64,000 nucleotides of DNA, from contig JAYUQP010000091.1 in NCBI GenBank assembly GCA_043757265.1, positions 62,001-126,000 of the forward strand, in the 5' to 3' direction. Shown in pieces: positions 17,239 to 25,001 of the stretch. This stretch comes from JANPLN01 sp043757265. Its GTDB lineage: Bacteria; Bdellovibrionota; Bdellovibrionia; Bdellovibrionales; JAGQZY01. Position 1 is the first letter of the stretch; each line of letters begins with the position of its first letter. A program made the translations under genes and the position numbers. The notes under the pieces are model-generated. The model was not told the origin of the DNA, made no database searches, and saw nothing but the letters and a program-made list of their open reading frames with translations.

Positions 17239-17888
17239 GCCAATCCAGCGGATTGCGCATCAAATACATGCGGGTGCAGCTTGCGCAACTTTTGAGAATC
17301 TTGATGCCCATGGGCCACGAGAATCACGTTGATTCCCAAAGCCGTTCCAACTTCAAGATCGTGATCGGTGTCGCCGATTAAAACCGTTTTAGCTCGATCC
17401 ATTTTAGCGGCCGATAAAAGCTCTTCACCGCGATAAAGTTTACTGGCCGCAAATTTATCGGCGATACCGTAAACATAATCAACATGATCTGTAAGCGAAA
17501 AATGCTGAATCATTCTTTCTAAGTTTTCCTGATCGGAAGCTGAGAGAATCGATTGCACTTTGCCACTGGCTTTAACCGCTTTCAGCAATTCGAAGACTCC
17601 GGGTACAAGCGGGCAATCGAGAACGCCCAACATAAATTGGCCCACAAACTCCTCGCAGAGCTCCGTAAAAGATTCTTTCTCCAAATCAAGGCCCAAGCAC
17701 TCGTAGTAAGAGCGAATGGGAAAATGAAAATTTTCTTTATAGGTCTGCTCGGTGAGGAGTGGGAGTCTTCGTTTTTCTAAAAGACGATTTACAGTTTTTA
17801 CAGCGTGTTCGATATCGTTGAGAAGAGTTCCGTTCCAGTCCCAAATAACGTGGTCGTAGGAAGCTAGTTGCGTAAAGAGTTGTTGCAT
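17235..17888 (-). CDS. HAD-superfamily phosphatase, phosphoglycolate-phosphatase-like
   Basis: The 217-residue protein has the HAD core and an alpha-helical cap of subfamily I type. Motif I reads DWNGTL (residues 17-22), with Asn where most phosphatases have the general-acid Asp. Motif II is SILSAS, and motif III/IV is KTVLIGDTDHDLEVGTALG. Closest in pattern to Gph-type phosphatases that hydrolyse small phosphate esters. The Asp-to-Asn change occurs in some lineages, so loss of activity should not be assumed. The substrate is not determinable. Confidence 0.75.
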   Translation of the reverse strand: MQQLFTQLASYDHVIWDWNGTLLNDIEHAVKTVNRLLEKRRLPLLTEQTYKENFHFPIRSYYECLGLDLEKESFTELCEEFVGQFMLGVLDCPLVPGVFELLKAVKASGKVQSILSASDQENLERMIQHFSLTDHVDYVYGIADKFAASKLYRGEELLSAAKMDRAKTVLIGDTDHDLEVGTALGINVILVAHGHQDSQKLRKLHPHVFDAQSAGLA

Positions 17889-17944
17889 AGGCTTTTAAGT
17901 ATCGAAAGACTTGCATTTAATCAATCAGAAGATAAAACAAGAGT

Positions 17945-18712
17945 ATGGGGATTGGGAGTTTTGTCAGCCTGCTATTTTTTGCGTTCAGTTCTATGGCCGC
18001 TCCACATGTTATATCTGCCCGAAGGTCTCCTGGGGTGTCGTGGAAAACTCTAGCCCGAGAACGTCGGTCCGAGCTTACTAAAAATGTTCGAAATTCTGCC
18101 GTTGACTCGACGGTTCCGCTCCCTGAGGTGGATTTAAACCAAATCCCGCAAATCAACGATTTCATTGACGTTGTATTGGCTTTTAATTTGGTGCGGGATG
18201 AACGCTTTCTAGATGATCCAGATTTGAACGGATATAAACGTCGGTCCACGTGGATGTTTCCCGACGACGGATGCTATGCGCGTGCAACTTTGGCAATTCA
18301 AAATCTACAAAAAAACTCGGCCGTCGCTCCCTTAAAAATTTTTGCATACGGCAATTTGGTCGCTAAAACAGCGAACACTTTCGAAGGCAAGGTGTACTGG
18401 TGGTACCATGTGGCTCCCATCATTGGCGCACAAGGAAATTACTACGTACTTGATCCTGCTTTGGAACCAACGCGTCCGTTAGAACTTAGCGAATGGGCGT
18501 CTCGTTTAGGAAACAATAAGTATATTCGGTTTAGTGTCTGCCAGGCAGGTACTTATATGCCTTACAGTTCCTGTAACAATCCATCGCCCCTCGAAATCCA
18601 GAATGTGATTTTAGATCAGTCGGTGTTTTTGCCCCTGGAGCGTGAAAGAATTTTACAGCTCGGAAGAATTCCAGATGAAGAACTTGGCGAGCATCCGCCA
18701 TGGGTGCTATAG
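17945..18712 (+). CDS. secreted protein-glutaminase-like deamidase
   Basis: The 255-residue protein has a signal peptide (to about residue 19, SSMAA). Its core matches the protein-glutaminase fold: DDGCYARATLA (Cys110), WWYHVAPII (His155) and YYVLDPAL (Asp170). Order and spacing fit the Cys-His-Asp triad of Chryseobacterium protein-glutaminase, which deamidates glutamine side chains in proteins. In a predator-like lineage such an enzyme could act on host or prey proteins; that is inference. The next gene, rarD, starts 7 bases later. Confidence 0.62.
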   Translation: MGIGSFVSLLFFAFSSMAAPHVISARRSPGVSWKTLARERRSELTKNVRNSAVDSTVPLPEVDLNQIPQINDFIDVVLAFNLVRDERFLDDPDLNGYKRRSTWMFPDDGCYARATLAIQNLQKNSAVAPLKIFAYGNLVAKTANTFEGKVYWWYHVAPIIGAQGNYYVLDPALEPTRPLELSEWASRLGNNKYIRFSVCQAGTYMPYSSCNNPSPLEIQNVILDQSVFLPLERERILQLGRIPDEELGEHPPWVL

Positions 18713-18719
18713 CTTTCCA

Positions 18720-19640
18720 GTGCAACATCCCAATCAAAATCAAAGTCCCAATCAAAATCAAAGTCCCAAAGATCTTAAAGCGGGAATTATGTATGCCCTT
18801 CTGGCATATCTCGCATGGGGCTTTTTCCCAATTTACTGGAAGTTTTTAAAGCATGTTCCATCGATGGAAATTCTTTGTCACCGTGTTTTATGGGCCTTTG
18901 CTTTTTACTCGCTTATTCTTTTTGTAAAGACAAAATCCTTGGTGCCGTACTGGCCGCGCGAATGGAAAAAATTTATCAGCCTATTTGCAGGTGCTGCTAT
19001 ATTGATGGGAAACTGGTTCGTGTACATCTACGCGGTCAATTCTAATCAAATTGTCGAAAGCAGTTTAGGTTATTTTATCAATCCGTTAGTCAATATCGCG
19101 ATTGGTGTTTTTGTTCTCAAAGAGACGCTGAGCTTCACCCAAAAAATTGCAACGGGTTTAGCTACAGTGGGAGTATTGATTATTTCGTTTGATCAAGGGC
19201 ACCTTCCTTGGATTGCTTTGTTTTTAGCTGTGTCCTTTTCGCTCTACGGGCTGATTAAAAAATTAAATCCGGTGTCGGGATTGGAGTCTAATCAGTTTGA
19301 GTCCCTCGTCCTCGTGCCTGTGGCTATCGGCATGCTGCTGATGCAGTCGCGCTGGATCGGCGTTGAGCCCTTCCCTATCAACGACTCGACGACAACGGCG
19401 ACGGCTTTACTTTTGATTGGGGCTGGAGTGGTTACCGGACTTCCGCTGATCTTTTTTGCCGAAGCCGCACAGCGCATGCCATTTTACTTGCTGGGATTTT
19501 TTCAGTTTATAGCTCCCAGCATTCAGTTTATGTCCGGCGTCTTTCTTTTTTCCGAAGTTATGACACCATTGAAACTCTTCGGCTTTTTATTTATTTGGAC
19601 GGCTGGGGTTCTGATCATCGCAAAACCAAGGAGAACTTAA
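18720..19640 (+). CDS. rarD: EamA-family transporter RarD
   Basis: A ten-helix inner-membrane protein of the drug/metabolite transporter superfamily. The N-terminal YALLAYLAWGFFPIYWKFLKHVP and CHRVLW match RarD closely; the transported substrate is not known. I choose the GTG at 18720, 7 bases after the preceding stop, because RarD proteins have a short N-terminus before the first helix. An ATG at 18789 is an alternative. The first residues contain two copies of PNQNQS from an 18-base tandem repeat. The downstream YbjQ gene begins two bases after the stop. Confidence 0.85.
   Translation: MQHPNQNQSPNQNQSPKDLKAGIMYALLAYLAWGFFPIYWKFLKHVPSMEILCHRVLWAFAFYSLILFVKTKSLVPYWPREWKKFISLFAGAAILMGNWFVYIYAVNSNQIVESSLGYFINPLVNIAIGVFVLKETLSFTQKIATGLATVGVLIISFDQGHLPWIALFLAVSFSLYGLIKKLNPVSGLESNQFESLVLVPVAIGMLLMQSRWIGVEPFPINDSTTTATALLLIGAGVVTGLPLIFFAEAAQRMPFYLLGFFQFIAPSIQFMSGVFLFSEVMTPLKLFGFLFIWTAGVLIIAKPRRT
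18729..18764 (+). repeat. 18-base tandem duplication in the rarD N-terminus
   Basis: CCCAATCAAAATCAAAGT occurs twice back to back, encoding PNQNQS twice in a region preceding the first membrane helix. It is in frame and adds no recognised function. Confidence 0.9.
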
Positions 19641-19641
19641 A

Positions 19642-19965
19642 ATGACATTGACCACACTTGAATATCTTCCAGGGCACAAAGTTGTAGAGCATTACGGAAT
19701 TGTGAGCGGAAGCACGGTCCGCGCAAAGCACATCGGCAAAGATTTTTTTGCAGGTTTAAAAAACATCGTGGGTGGAGAGCTTACTGGCTACACCGAGTTG
19801 ATGGAGGAAACCCGCGAGCAATCACTAGAAAGATTAAAAGCGCAGGCCTCAAAAGTTGGTGCAAACGCCGTCCTAGGAATTCGCTTCGCAACAAGTGATG
19901 TTGCCCAGGGAGCTGCAGAAGTTTTTGCTTATGGCACAGCCGTAAAGGTTATCAAAGATGTTTGA
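19642..19965 (+). CDS. YbjQ/UPF0145 family protein
   Basis: The 107 residues match the YbjQ (heavy-metal-binding domain-like) family in length and pattern: an N-terminal strand region, then VVEHYGIVSGSTVRAKHIGKDFFAGLKNIVGGELTGYTEL, EARExxxxRL-like helix residues and a C-terminal EVFAYGTAVKV. These small proteins form pentamer-like assemblies in structures; their role is unclear. It begins an operon with a second, membrane-anchored YbjQ protein (overlap 8 bases) and an M48 protease. Confidence 0.85.
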   Translation: MTLTTLEYLPGHKVVEHYGIVSGSTVRAKHIGKDFFAGLKNIVGGELTGYTELMEETREQSLERLKAQASKVGANAVLGIRFATSDVAQGAAEVFAYGTAVKVIKDV

Positions 19966-20389
19966 GCTAGGGCTCGGTGCAGTTTTGCTCGCAGTAGGTT
20001 ATTTCGTGGGCTCCGCCCGGGAGCAAAAGCATTTTGAATCGATTAAAAAAAGAGAAAAAGAATTTTTACATATGTCTGTGCGCCCTGACAAAATTGTGGA
20101 TGCAAGTAAAGTGGAACGGGTGGAGTTGGTGACAGCATCCGTTGTAATTGCCGGTGATTATTTTAAAACCGTTGCCTCGTCGTTAAAATCCATGGTTGGT
20201 GGAGCCATGCGCAGCCAGGAAACACTTCTCGATCGCGCTCGCAGGGAAGCCATTTTGCGTTTGAAAGAAAAAACCAAAAAGCTCGGCGCTGATGAAATCA
20301 TTGGTCTTCGAATAGAAACAATGGCCCTAGATCAGATGGGTGTTGAGGTCATGGTTTATGGCAACGCCGTTTATTCCAAAAGAAGTTGA
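19958..20389 (+). CDS. membrane-anchored YbjQ-like protein
   Basis: The 143-residue protein begins with a hydrophobic helix (residues 3-20, ELGLGAVLLAVGYFVGSA) and then carries a YbjQ-like domain (RVELVTASVVIAGDYFKTVASSLKSMVGG, a charged helix, VEVMVYGNAVY). It overlaps both neighbours, by 8 bases upstream and 32 downstream. The pairing of soluble and anchored YbjQ copies with a membrane M48 protease suggests a joint membrane-quality function. Confidence 0.75.
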   Translation: MFELGLGAVLLAVGYFVGSAREQKHFESIKKREKEFLHMSVRPDKIVDASKVERVELVTASVVIAGDYFKTVASSLKSMVGGAMRSQETLLDRARREAILRLKEKTKKLGADEIIGLRIETMALDQMGVEVMVYGNAVYSKRS

Positions 20390-21179
20390 TGGCGAGGTCA
20401 ATGTCAGCCGCGCCGAAAAAGTAACAGATATTCTTTTCCTTTTTATAGGCGCCTCACTTTTGCTTGTTCTACTTCTTGTGGTGTGCGTTTACGCGCTACA
20501 AGCTTTGGCCACAAAGATTGATCCAAAAACCGAGACCAAGTATTTTTCGTGGATTTCAAAAAGTATGAAGGGCCACGACATTAAAGACAAACAGATGAAC
20601 ACGTTTCTAAATAAGCTTACAGCCGTACAAAAAATCTACGATATTCAAGTGACAGTATCTTGCGACAGCACCCCCAATGCCTTTGCTCTTCCAGGTGGCG
20701 CCATCGTGTTAAACACCGGTCTTTTGGAAAAAATGAAAACCGAAGAGGGAATGGCTTTTGTTATTGCTCATGAGATAGGTCACTTGGTGCAGCGCCATCA
20801 CATGCGGAGCCTGGGAATGGGGTTTTTGCAAATGGCACTCTCCTGGGTTTTCCCAGTGGATACCGTTGCCATTTGGGGTTTATTCAATAAGCTCTTTACC
20901 TCTGCCTACAGTCGAGATCACGAAGCCTCGGCCGACAGCTATGCCATAGCCACAATGCAGAATATTTATGGAAGCTCCCAAGGATCTGAGGAGTTTTTCG
21001 AAGTTGTAAAGAGCCTTCCGCAAGAGAAGTTCCACAGAGTTTTCTGGCTTACTAGCAGCCATCCCATGACAGATTCCAGAATTGAGAACATCAAGGAAAG
21101 TTCGCATGGCGAAGAACGTAAAGTACTTTCCACAACAACCCTTTTTCAAGATGTGGCAAGGCAAGTGTGTCGCTACTGA
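20358..21179 (+). CDS. membrane-bound M48-family zinc metallopeptidase
   Basis: An M48 (HtpX/Oma1-like) peptidase of 273 residues if begun at the ATG at 20358. An N-terminal helix at about 25-50 anchors it. The zinc site is AHEIGHLVQRHH (His near residue 137), with the third ligand in HEASADSYA. Upstream CDSTPNAFALPGGAIVLNTGLL is a family hallmark. Members degrade misfolded membrane or periplasmic proteins. It overlaps the YbjQ gene and converges on the next minus-strand gene with a 7-base overlap. Confidence 0.9.
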   Translation: MATPFIPKEVDGEVNVSRAEKVTDILFLFIGASLLLVLLLVVCVYALQALATKIDPKTETKYFSWISKSMKGHDIKDKQMNTFLNKLTAVQKIYDIQVTVSCDSTPNAFALPGGAIVLNTGLLEKMKTEEGMAFVIAHEIGHLVQRHHMRSLGMGFLQMALSWVFPVDTVAIWGLFNKLFTSAYSRDHEASADSYAIATMQNIYGSSQGSEEFFEVVKSLPQEKFHRVFWLTSSHPMTDSRIENIKESSHGEERKVLSTTTLFQDVARQVCRY

Positions 21180-21679
21180 AGTTTAGGAAGGCCAAGTAAA
21201 CGAGTCAACGAAAGCAAACCTTCTTTAAAATTTTCAGACTCAAATGTCTGTTCGTTAATTTGGAAGACTTGCAGATCTTTTTGATAAATGAGCACTTTTT
21301 GATTATCTTTAAATGTCATTTTTAAAAATGGCGTCAAACGGGTGTTTAGAATTTTTTCGCGTGGGTACGGTTGAATATCTAGCATGCAATACTCCGCGAG
21401 CCACTTTTCAAACTGGATATAATCAACGACGAGCTCTTTTTGCGAGCTATCACGAACGATCCATTGGCGGTCGATCTCTTGCAATGACCACTCGCTGGCT
21501 AACCCTTCGGCTTTAAGAAGGCGATCCGAGCACCAGTGAAGGGACTCTCCCGAGCCCGAGAACCCAAGGCTTTTTAGAAAGTCGGTGGTGTGCCCTGTAT
21601 TGAGCAAATAAATCGAGAATACCGTGGCGCTTAAGGCTATGAGAAGTGTCGTGGCTTTAAACAAAACTTTCCAGTTCAT
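21173..21679 (-). CDS. membrane-anchored protein of unknown function
   Basis: 168 residues with one N-terminal hydrophobic helix (about 8-27) and an extracytoplasmic region of ~140 residues. The alternation of strands and short helices (WIVRDSSQKELVVDY, FLKMTFKDNQKVLIYQKDLQVFQIN) is reminiscent of DUF4340-type domains, but I would not assign it. It is a single gene, transcribed toward the M48 operon. Confidence 0.55.
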   Translation of the reverse strand: MNWKVLFKATTLLIALSATVFSIYLLNTGHTTDFLKSLGFSGSGESLHWCSDRLLKAEGLASEWSLQEIDRQWIVRDSSQKELVVDYIQFEKWLAEYCMLDIQPYPREKILNTRLTPFLKMTFKDNQKVLIYQKDLQVFQINEQTFESENFKEGLLSLTRLLGLPKLQ

Positions 21680-21810
21680 CGACTTAAACTTACGGGCAGA
21701 GGCTTGTTTGGGTCAATCAAATCGAGCTTTATGTTTCCTTCTTGCAACGCCCAATCTCATGAGGCCGCGCCGCAATTGACTCTCATCGGATCTTTTTGCA
21801 ATGTCCATGT

Positions 21811-22458
21811 ATGGACGAAATCGAGATCTCCCTTTTCCCAATTCCCGGAAGCGTTTCACTCCCCTTCAGCACGGCCGCATTGCATGTGTTTGAGCCCCGT
21901 TACCGCAAAATGATCAAAGATTCCATTGAGGCCAATCGCCGAATTGGTGTTGCCCATACGCAAGGTGTGATTGCCGAAAGTAAAACTCCGGCTGGCGCTC
22001 CGCTTGAAGAGGTTTTAAACAGCAATCAAAAAACATACTTGGCGTATCCGATATTTTCAGCCGGTCACGCTGAGGTCAAAGAAACTTTACCTGACGGTCG
22101 TCTTTTAGTCGAAATTAAGATGGATTGCCGGTACCAAATCAAACAAGAGCTTCAACAAATACCCTACAAAGTGGTTCTCTGTGAGACCTTTCAGGATGTA
22201 GACGAAAGCGATGATAATTCGCTCCGAAGTAAACTCGATCAGGTGCTTCTCGATCTTGCAGATGGAAAGGCGGAGGATTTAAAAACGTTATTGCAAAGTC
22301 AGGAATGGACCCAACTTTCTTTTGAAGAATACAGCTTTAAAATTTACTCCTTGGTCAGCTGCGATCCAGACATCTTGCAAAAAGTGCTGGAAATGAAATC
22401 ATCCAGCGCTCGAATTCATTTTTTAATCGATGTATTGACTAGAAAAGTAATTCACTAA
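21811..22458 (+). CDS. Lon N-terminal-domain (LON substrate-binding) protein
   Basis: Beginning at the ATG at 21811 gives 215 residues that open with the classic LON domain signature: EIEISLFPIPGSVSLPFSTAALHVFEPRYRKMI. There is no ATPase or protease domain, so it is a stand-alone LON-N protein. Such proteins bind substrates or act as adaptors; the biochemical role is not settled. An upstream ATG 15 bases earlier would add MQCPC. It stands alone and converges with the YdjM-like gene, one base separating the two stops. Confidence 0.82.
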   Translation: MDEIEISLFPIPGSVSLPFSTAALHVFEPRYRKMIKDSIEANRRIGVAHTQGVIAESKTPAGAPLEEVLNSNQKTYLAYPIFSAGHAEVKETLPDGRLLVEIKMDCRYQIKQELQQIPYKVVLCETFQDVDESDDNSLRSKLDQVLLDLADGKAEDLKTLLQSQEWTQLSFEEYSFKIYSLVSCDPDILQKVLEMKSSSARIHFLIDVLTRKVIH

Positions 22459-22459
22459 A

Positions 22460-23671
22460 TCACTCAATCGGAAGAGCCTTCACAAGATCGATCAAATCCT
22501 GACGGGGCGGCGTCCACGGGACTTCGAGAACTGGACAGACCGGCGCCGGCCACTGATTGAGATCATGAGTGGTGAGGTTGCTGCCGTTTCGAGCGGAAAA
22601 GCGCAAATCGTTAAACACCGAATTTTGCCAATATGGAACACGCGCAAACTGCAGCCAAGCGCGCACATCGCATCGGTTGAGCAAAGGTATTAAGTCCTCG
22701 AGCGATGCCACCCATCGTTGTCGAATCCATAACTCGCCCAACGATCCCGATTGACCGGCGAGATCTTGAGTGTCGGTTTTACGAGGCCATCCTTTGCAAT
22801 CTCTCGAGTTTTCAAAAAGCGAAATGGAACCATGCAAAACGGTATAGCTTTTTTCCGCAACCTGCGGAGCTAAAAAAAACCAACAGGTTGGATTGGATGG
22901 AAGCGAGTAGAGAACCACATCCAAGGTTTTAGAAGTCGAATCTTTGGAGAGTTCATTTAAAACGCGGGTGCGGGCCCAGTGCTGACCACCCCAAAAAGTG
23001 AGAACAACTAAAGCAAACAGAACAACTCCCAAAGCGCCACGATGGGCTTTTAATATGTAACTTTGGATATTAAAAACAAGACCAGCAAAAATCGCTGCAA
23101 CCACAAGTGCACCTGTCGAAACGTATTCATTCCACCAGCCGAATGCATAGGCTGCGACGGGCGCGATTAAAAGAAGCACGCCCCATGAGTACGGTGGTAG
23201 CCAAATACTAATTAGCGCCAGCCACAATAGCGGTTCGATAATAAAAATAGAATCCAGGTAGTACCAATTATTAATCACCGGCGCCCAGGGATGCACCCCA
23301 TAGCTGTTAAAATAGTCCAGCAGCATGTGGGTTTGGGTGCCAACAAATATCAAAATAGCTACATGTTTAAAATAAACCAAAAGATCGCGCCGAAAAAGGC
23401 GCATCCAGGCCCACGCTAAACCCATAAGTAATAGCGCCTGTGGAAGAGCGCCAGCCACAGTATGCGTCCATCCACGATGATTCAGAAGATAACCCAGTTG
23501 GGTGTTATCAATGAGTCCAAAGAGTAAGTCTAAGTCGGGACAGTTGTTGGCAAAAATCGAAAAAAAATAAAAAATATTTTTAGGAGGACGAAAAGCAGAC
23601 GTAGCAAATTTTTTTTCAACATAAACTTCCGCAACTGCAGCACCAAACAGTGAGTGTGTGAGATTATCCAT
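22460..23671 (-). CDS. YdjM/DUF457-family membrane-bound metal-dependent hydrolase
   Basis: The 403-residue protein starts MDNLTHSLFGAAVAEV and has family residues NNCPDLDLL, NHRGWTHTV and HMLLDYFNSYGVHPW, a set of His/Asp residues expected to bind a metal at the membrane face. Several hydrophobic helices occupy residues ~75-230. A C-terminal ~170-residue soluble extension is specific to this subgroup. The family (LexA-regulated YdjM in E. coli) has no firmly known substrate. Confidence 0.82.
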   Translation of the reverse strand: MDNLTHSLFGAAVAEVYVEKKFATSAFRPPKNIFYFFSIFANNCPDLDLLFGLIDNTQLGYLLNHRGWTHTVAGALPQALLLMGLAWAWMRLFRRDLLVYFKHVAILIFVGTQTHMLLDYFNSYGVHPWAPVINNWYYLDSIFIIEPLLWLALISIWLPPYSWGVLLLIAPVAAYAFGWWNEYVSTGALVVAAIFAGLVFNIQSYILKAHRGALGVVLFALVVLTFWGGQHWARTRVLNELSKDSTSKTLDVVLYSLPSNPTCWFFLAPQVAEKSYTVLHGSISLFENSRDCKGWPRKTDTQDLAGQSGSLGELWIRQRWVASLEDLIPLLNRCDVRAWLQFARVPYWQNSVFNDLRFSARNGSNLTTHDLNQWPAPVCPVLEVPWTPPRQDLIDLVKALPIE

Positions 23672-23776
23672 GAGTCATAGACTAAACGCAAATCGTGGGT
23701 TTTTACAGCGAAATACCAGAATCGAATGTCAAAATCTTGAGTTGTGCTGAAATACGTTTTTCGTTGGCTTAGCAAT

Positions 23777-24094
23777 TTACAATTCGGCGTGAACCTGAAT
23801 CATGCGGGTAAGCATTTTACCGATGACTTCTAGTTGATCACGGAGTTGAATTTTCTTCTCGTCGTTGATTACCTCTTTGATTCGAAGAACTTCGATGATC
23901 GGAACGCATTCAAATGCTGAGCCTCGAGCAATCCAAAAAAACTGTCGTTTGTCGCCTTTGTGCCACCGTCCATTTCCTTCGGCAAAATTGAGTGGGATAG
24001 AGAGGGCAGCGCGGGATAGTTGGTCGGTGATGGTACGGGTAAAAGAAATGCCATGGTGGGAGTAGGTGCAAAGAGGTAGTACGGGCCTGGAGTT
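23777..24094 (-). pseudogene. N-terminally truncated four-helix-bundle protein (TIGR02436-like)
   Basis: An open stretch of 105 codons ends at the TAA at 23777-23779 and reads ...DQLSRAALSIPLNFAEGNGRW, GDKRQFFWIARGSAFECVPIIEVL, the conserved core of the four-helix-bundle proteins first seen in 23S rRNA intervening sequences. The first ~25-30 residues are missing. The frame hits a TAG at 24095-24097 and there is no ATG, GTG or TTG before the last helix. It abuts the inner end of repeat copy 2, so the rearrangement that placed the repeat probably removed its start. Confidence 0.75.
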
Positions 24095-24117
24095 CTAATT
24101 TTTTCTATTGGGAATTA

Positions 24118-24428
24118 AAATTCTGAATTCGGAACTATTGTCCATTATCCAATGCTATTGTCTAAATTTTGCGCTGGTGACCTTCTGTCAACCACGTGCG
24201 TGGGGCGGAGAATAGAATTGGATAATAGACGAAATTTCGCTGGCGCAAAATTTGGCGGAGAAAGGCGGATTGTTTCGGGCTCCTGCCCTAAACCCTACGG
24301 GCTCCCTTTGGTCGCTCAAAAATAGCATCATGCTATTTTTGTCGAACCGCGCCGTTACGGTTCCAATTCGCCGTTGCCCAACAAATAAAAAAACCACCGT
24401 TCGGTGGTTGTTTTATTTGGCGGAGAAA
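24118..24428 (-). repeat. tRNA-3'-end-anchored repeat, copy 2 (inverted relative to copy 1)
   Basis: Read on the minus strand from 24428: a tRNA-Ser(GCU) terminal fragment TTTCTCCGCCA; a terminator hairpin; the hairpin CAAAAATAGCA-TGA-TGCTATTTTTG (24317-24341); GCGACCAAAGGGAGCCC; a second tRNA end whose 20 bases at 24252-24271 are identical to the tRNA-Ser(GCU) 3' end at 26291-26310; AAATTTCGTCTAT; and GCAAAATTTAGACAAT plus GCATTGGATAAT. Module order is the same as in copy 1 at 5334-5643. The tRNA-derived ends differ between copies, and each resembles its own neighbouring tRNA-Ser. Confidence 0.85.
24385..24410 (-). terminator. Rho-independent terminator within repeat copy 2
   Basis: On the minus strand, AACCACCG (complement of 24402-24409) pairs with CGGTGGTT (complement of 24392-24399) around a 2-base loop and continues into a run of seven or more T. 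It lies at the downstream end of the toxin-antitoxin/SLT/lipoprotein operon, about 75 bases after the lipoprotein stop, and probably ends it. It corresponds to the terminator after tRNA-Ser(UGA), so it was probably the original terminator of tRNA-Ser(GCU). Confidence 0.75.
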
Positions 24429-24485
24429 GCTGGATAGTAGGAGAACTCCGAGGTGTGGTTATATTTGTCTTTGAGGATTGATGGC

Positions 24486-25001
24486 TCAGTTTTGTAAGGG
24501 GAATGGCTCGGGGGGGCATGGCTGTTCATCAGCAGTAAAGGCTCCAAAACACTGATTATGCTCATTCTTAATAGCAATAAACTGAAGGGAGCGACCATTG
24601 TCTTCAACGACTCCAAAATGGGGGAAAGTGTATTTACGCAAGCCTGTTTTTCTGGGCTCACGAAAATCACCTATACCAGCCAGGTAAATTTGAGTACCAT
24701 TCTTCAAAACTCTTTCAATTTTTTTGATTCTACGGTCACAACTTTCTTTGTCGAGAGTATTGGTTTGTACTAGTGTGAAACTTGTTTTTTCTTCATCCAG
24801 AACGTGCATCATAAAACCAGCAACTACTCCACGATCGTCTGTTTGCACCCGCTCGCACTCAAGTAGGACTCTGTCAGGTGTAAACATAAATTCCATCCTC
24901 ATAGTTTTCTGATTCAAAACTTTGAATGAAGATGTGGCACATCCTGTAACTAATGTAATAAAAATTAGTGCGTATAAACTATTTACTCTTAAGTTGGCCA
25001 T
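24486..25001 (-). CDS. lipoprotein, last gene of the islet operon
   Basis: The 171-residue protein has a lipoprotein signal peptide with lipobox VTGC (residues 18-21 of MANLRVNSLYALIFITLVTGC). The mature part is mostly beta-type with no recognised domain. Its start overlaps the SLT gene by 23 bases, so translation is coupled. A lipoprotein encoded with a peptidoglycan-cleaving enzyme may be its inhibitor or immunity protein, or its release factor; this is inferred from context only. Confidence 0.6.
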   Translation of the reverse strand: MANLRVNSLYALIFITLVTGCATSSFKVLNQKTMRMEFMFTPDRVLLECERVQTDDRGVVAGFMMHVLDEEKTSFTLVQTNTLDKESCDRRIKKIERVLKNGTQIYLAGIGDFREPRKTGLRKYTFPHFGVVEDNGRSLQFIAIKNEHNQCFGAFTADEQPCPPEPFPLQN

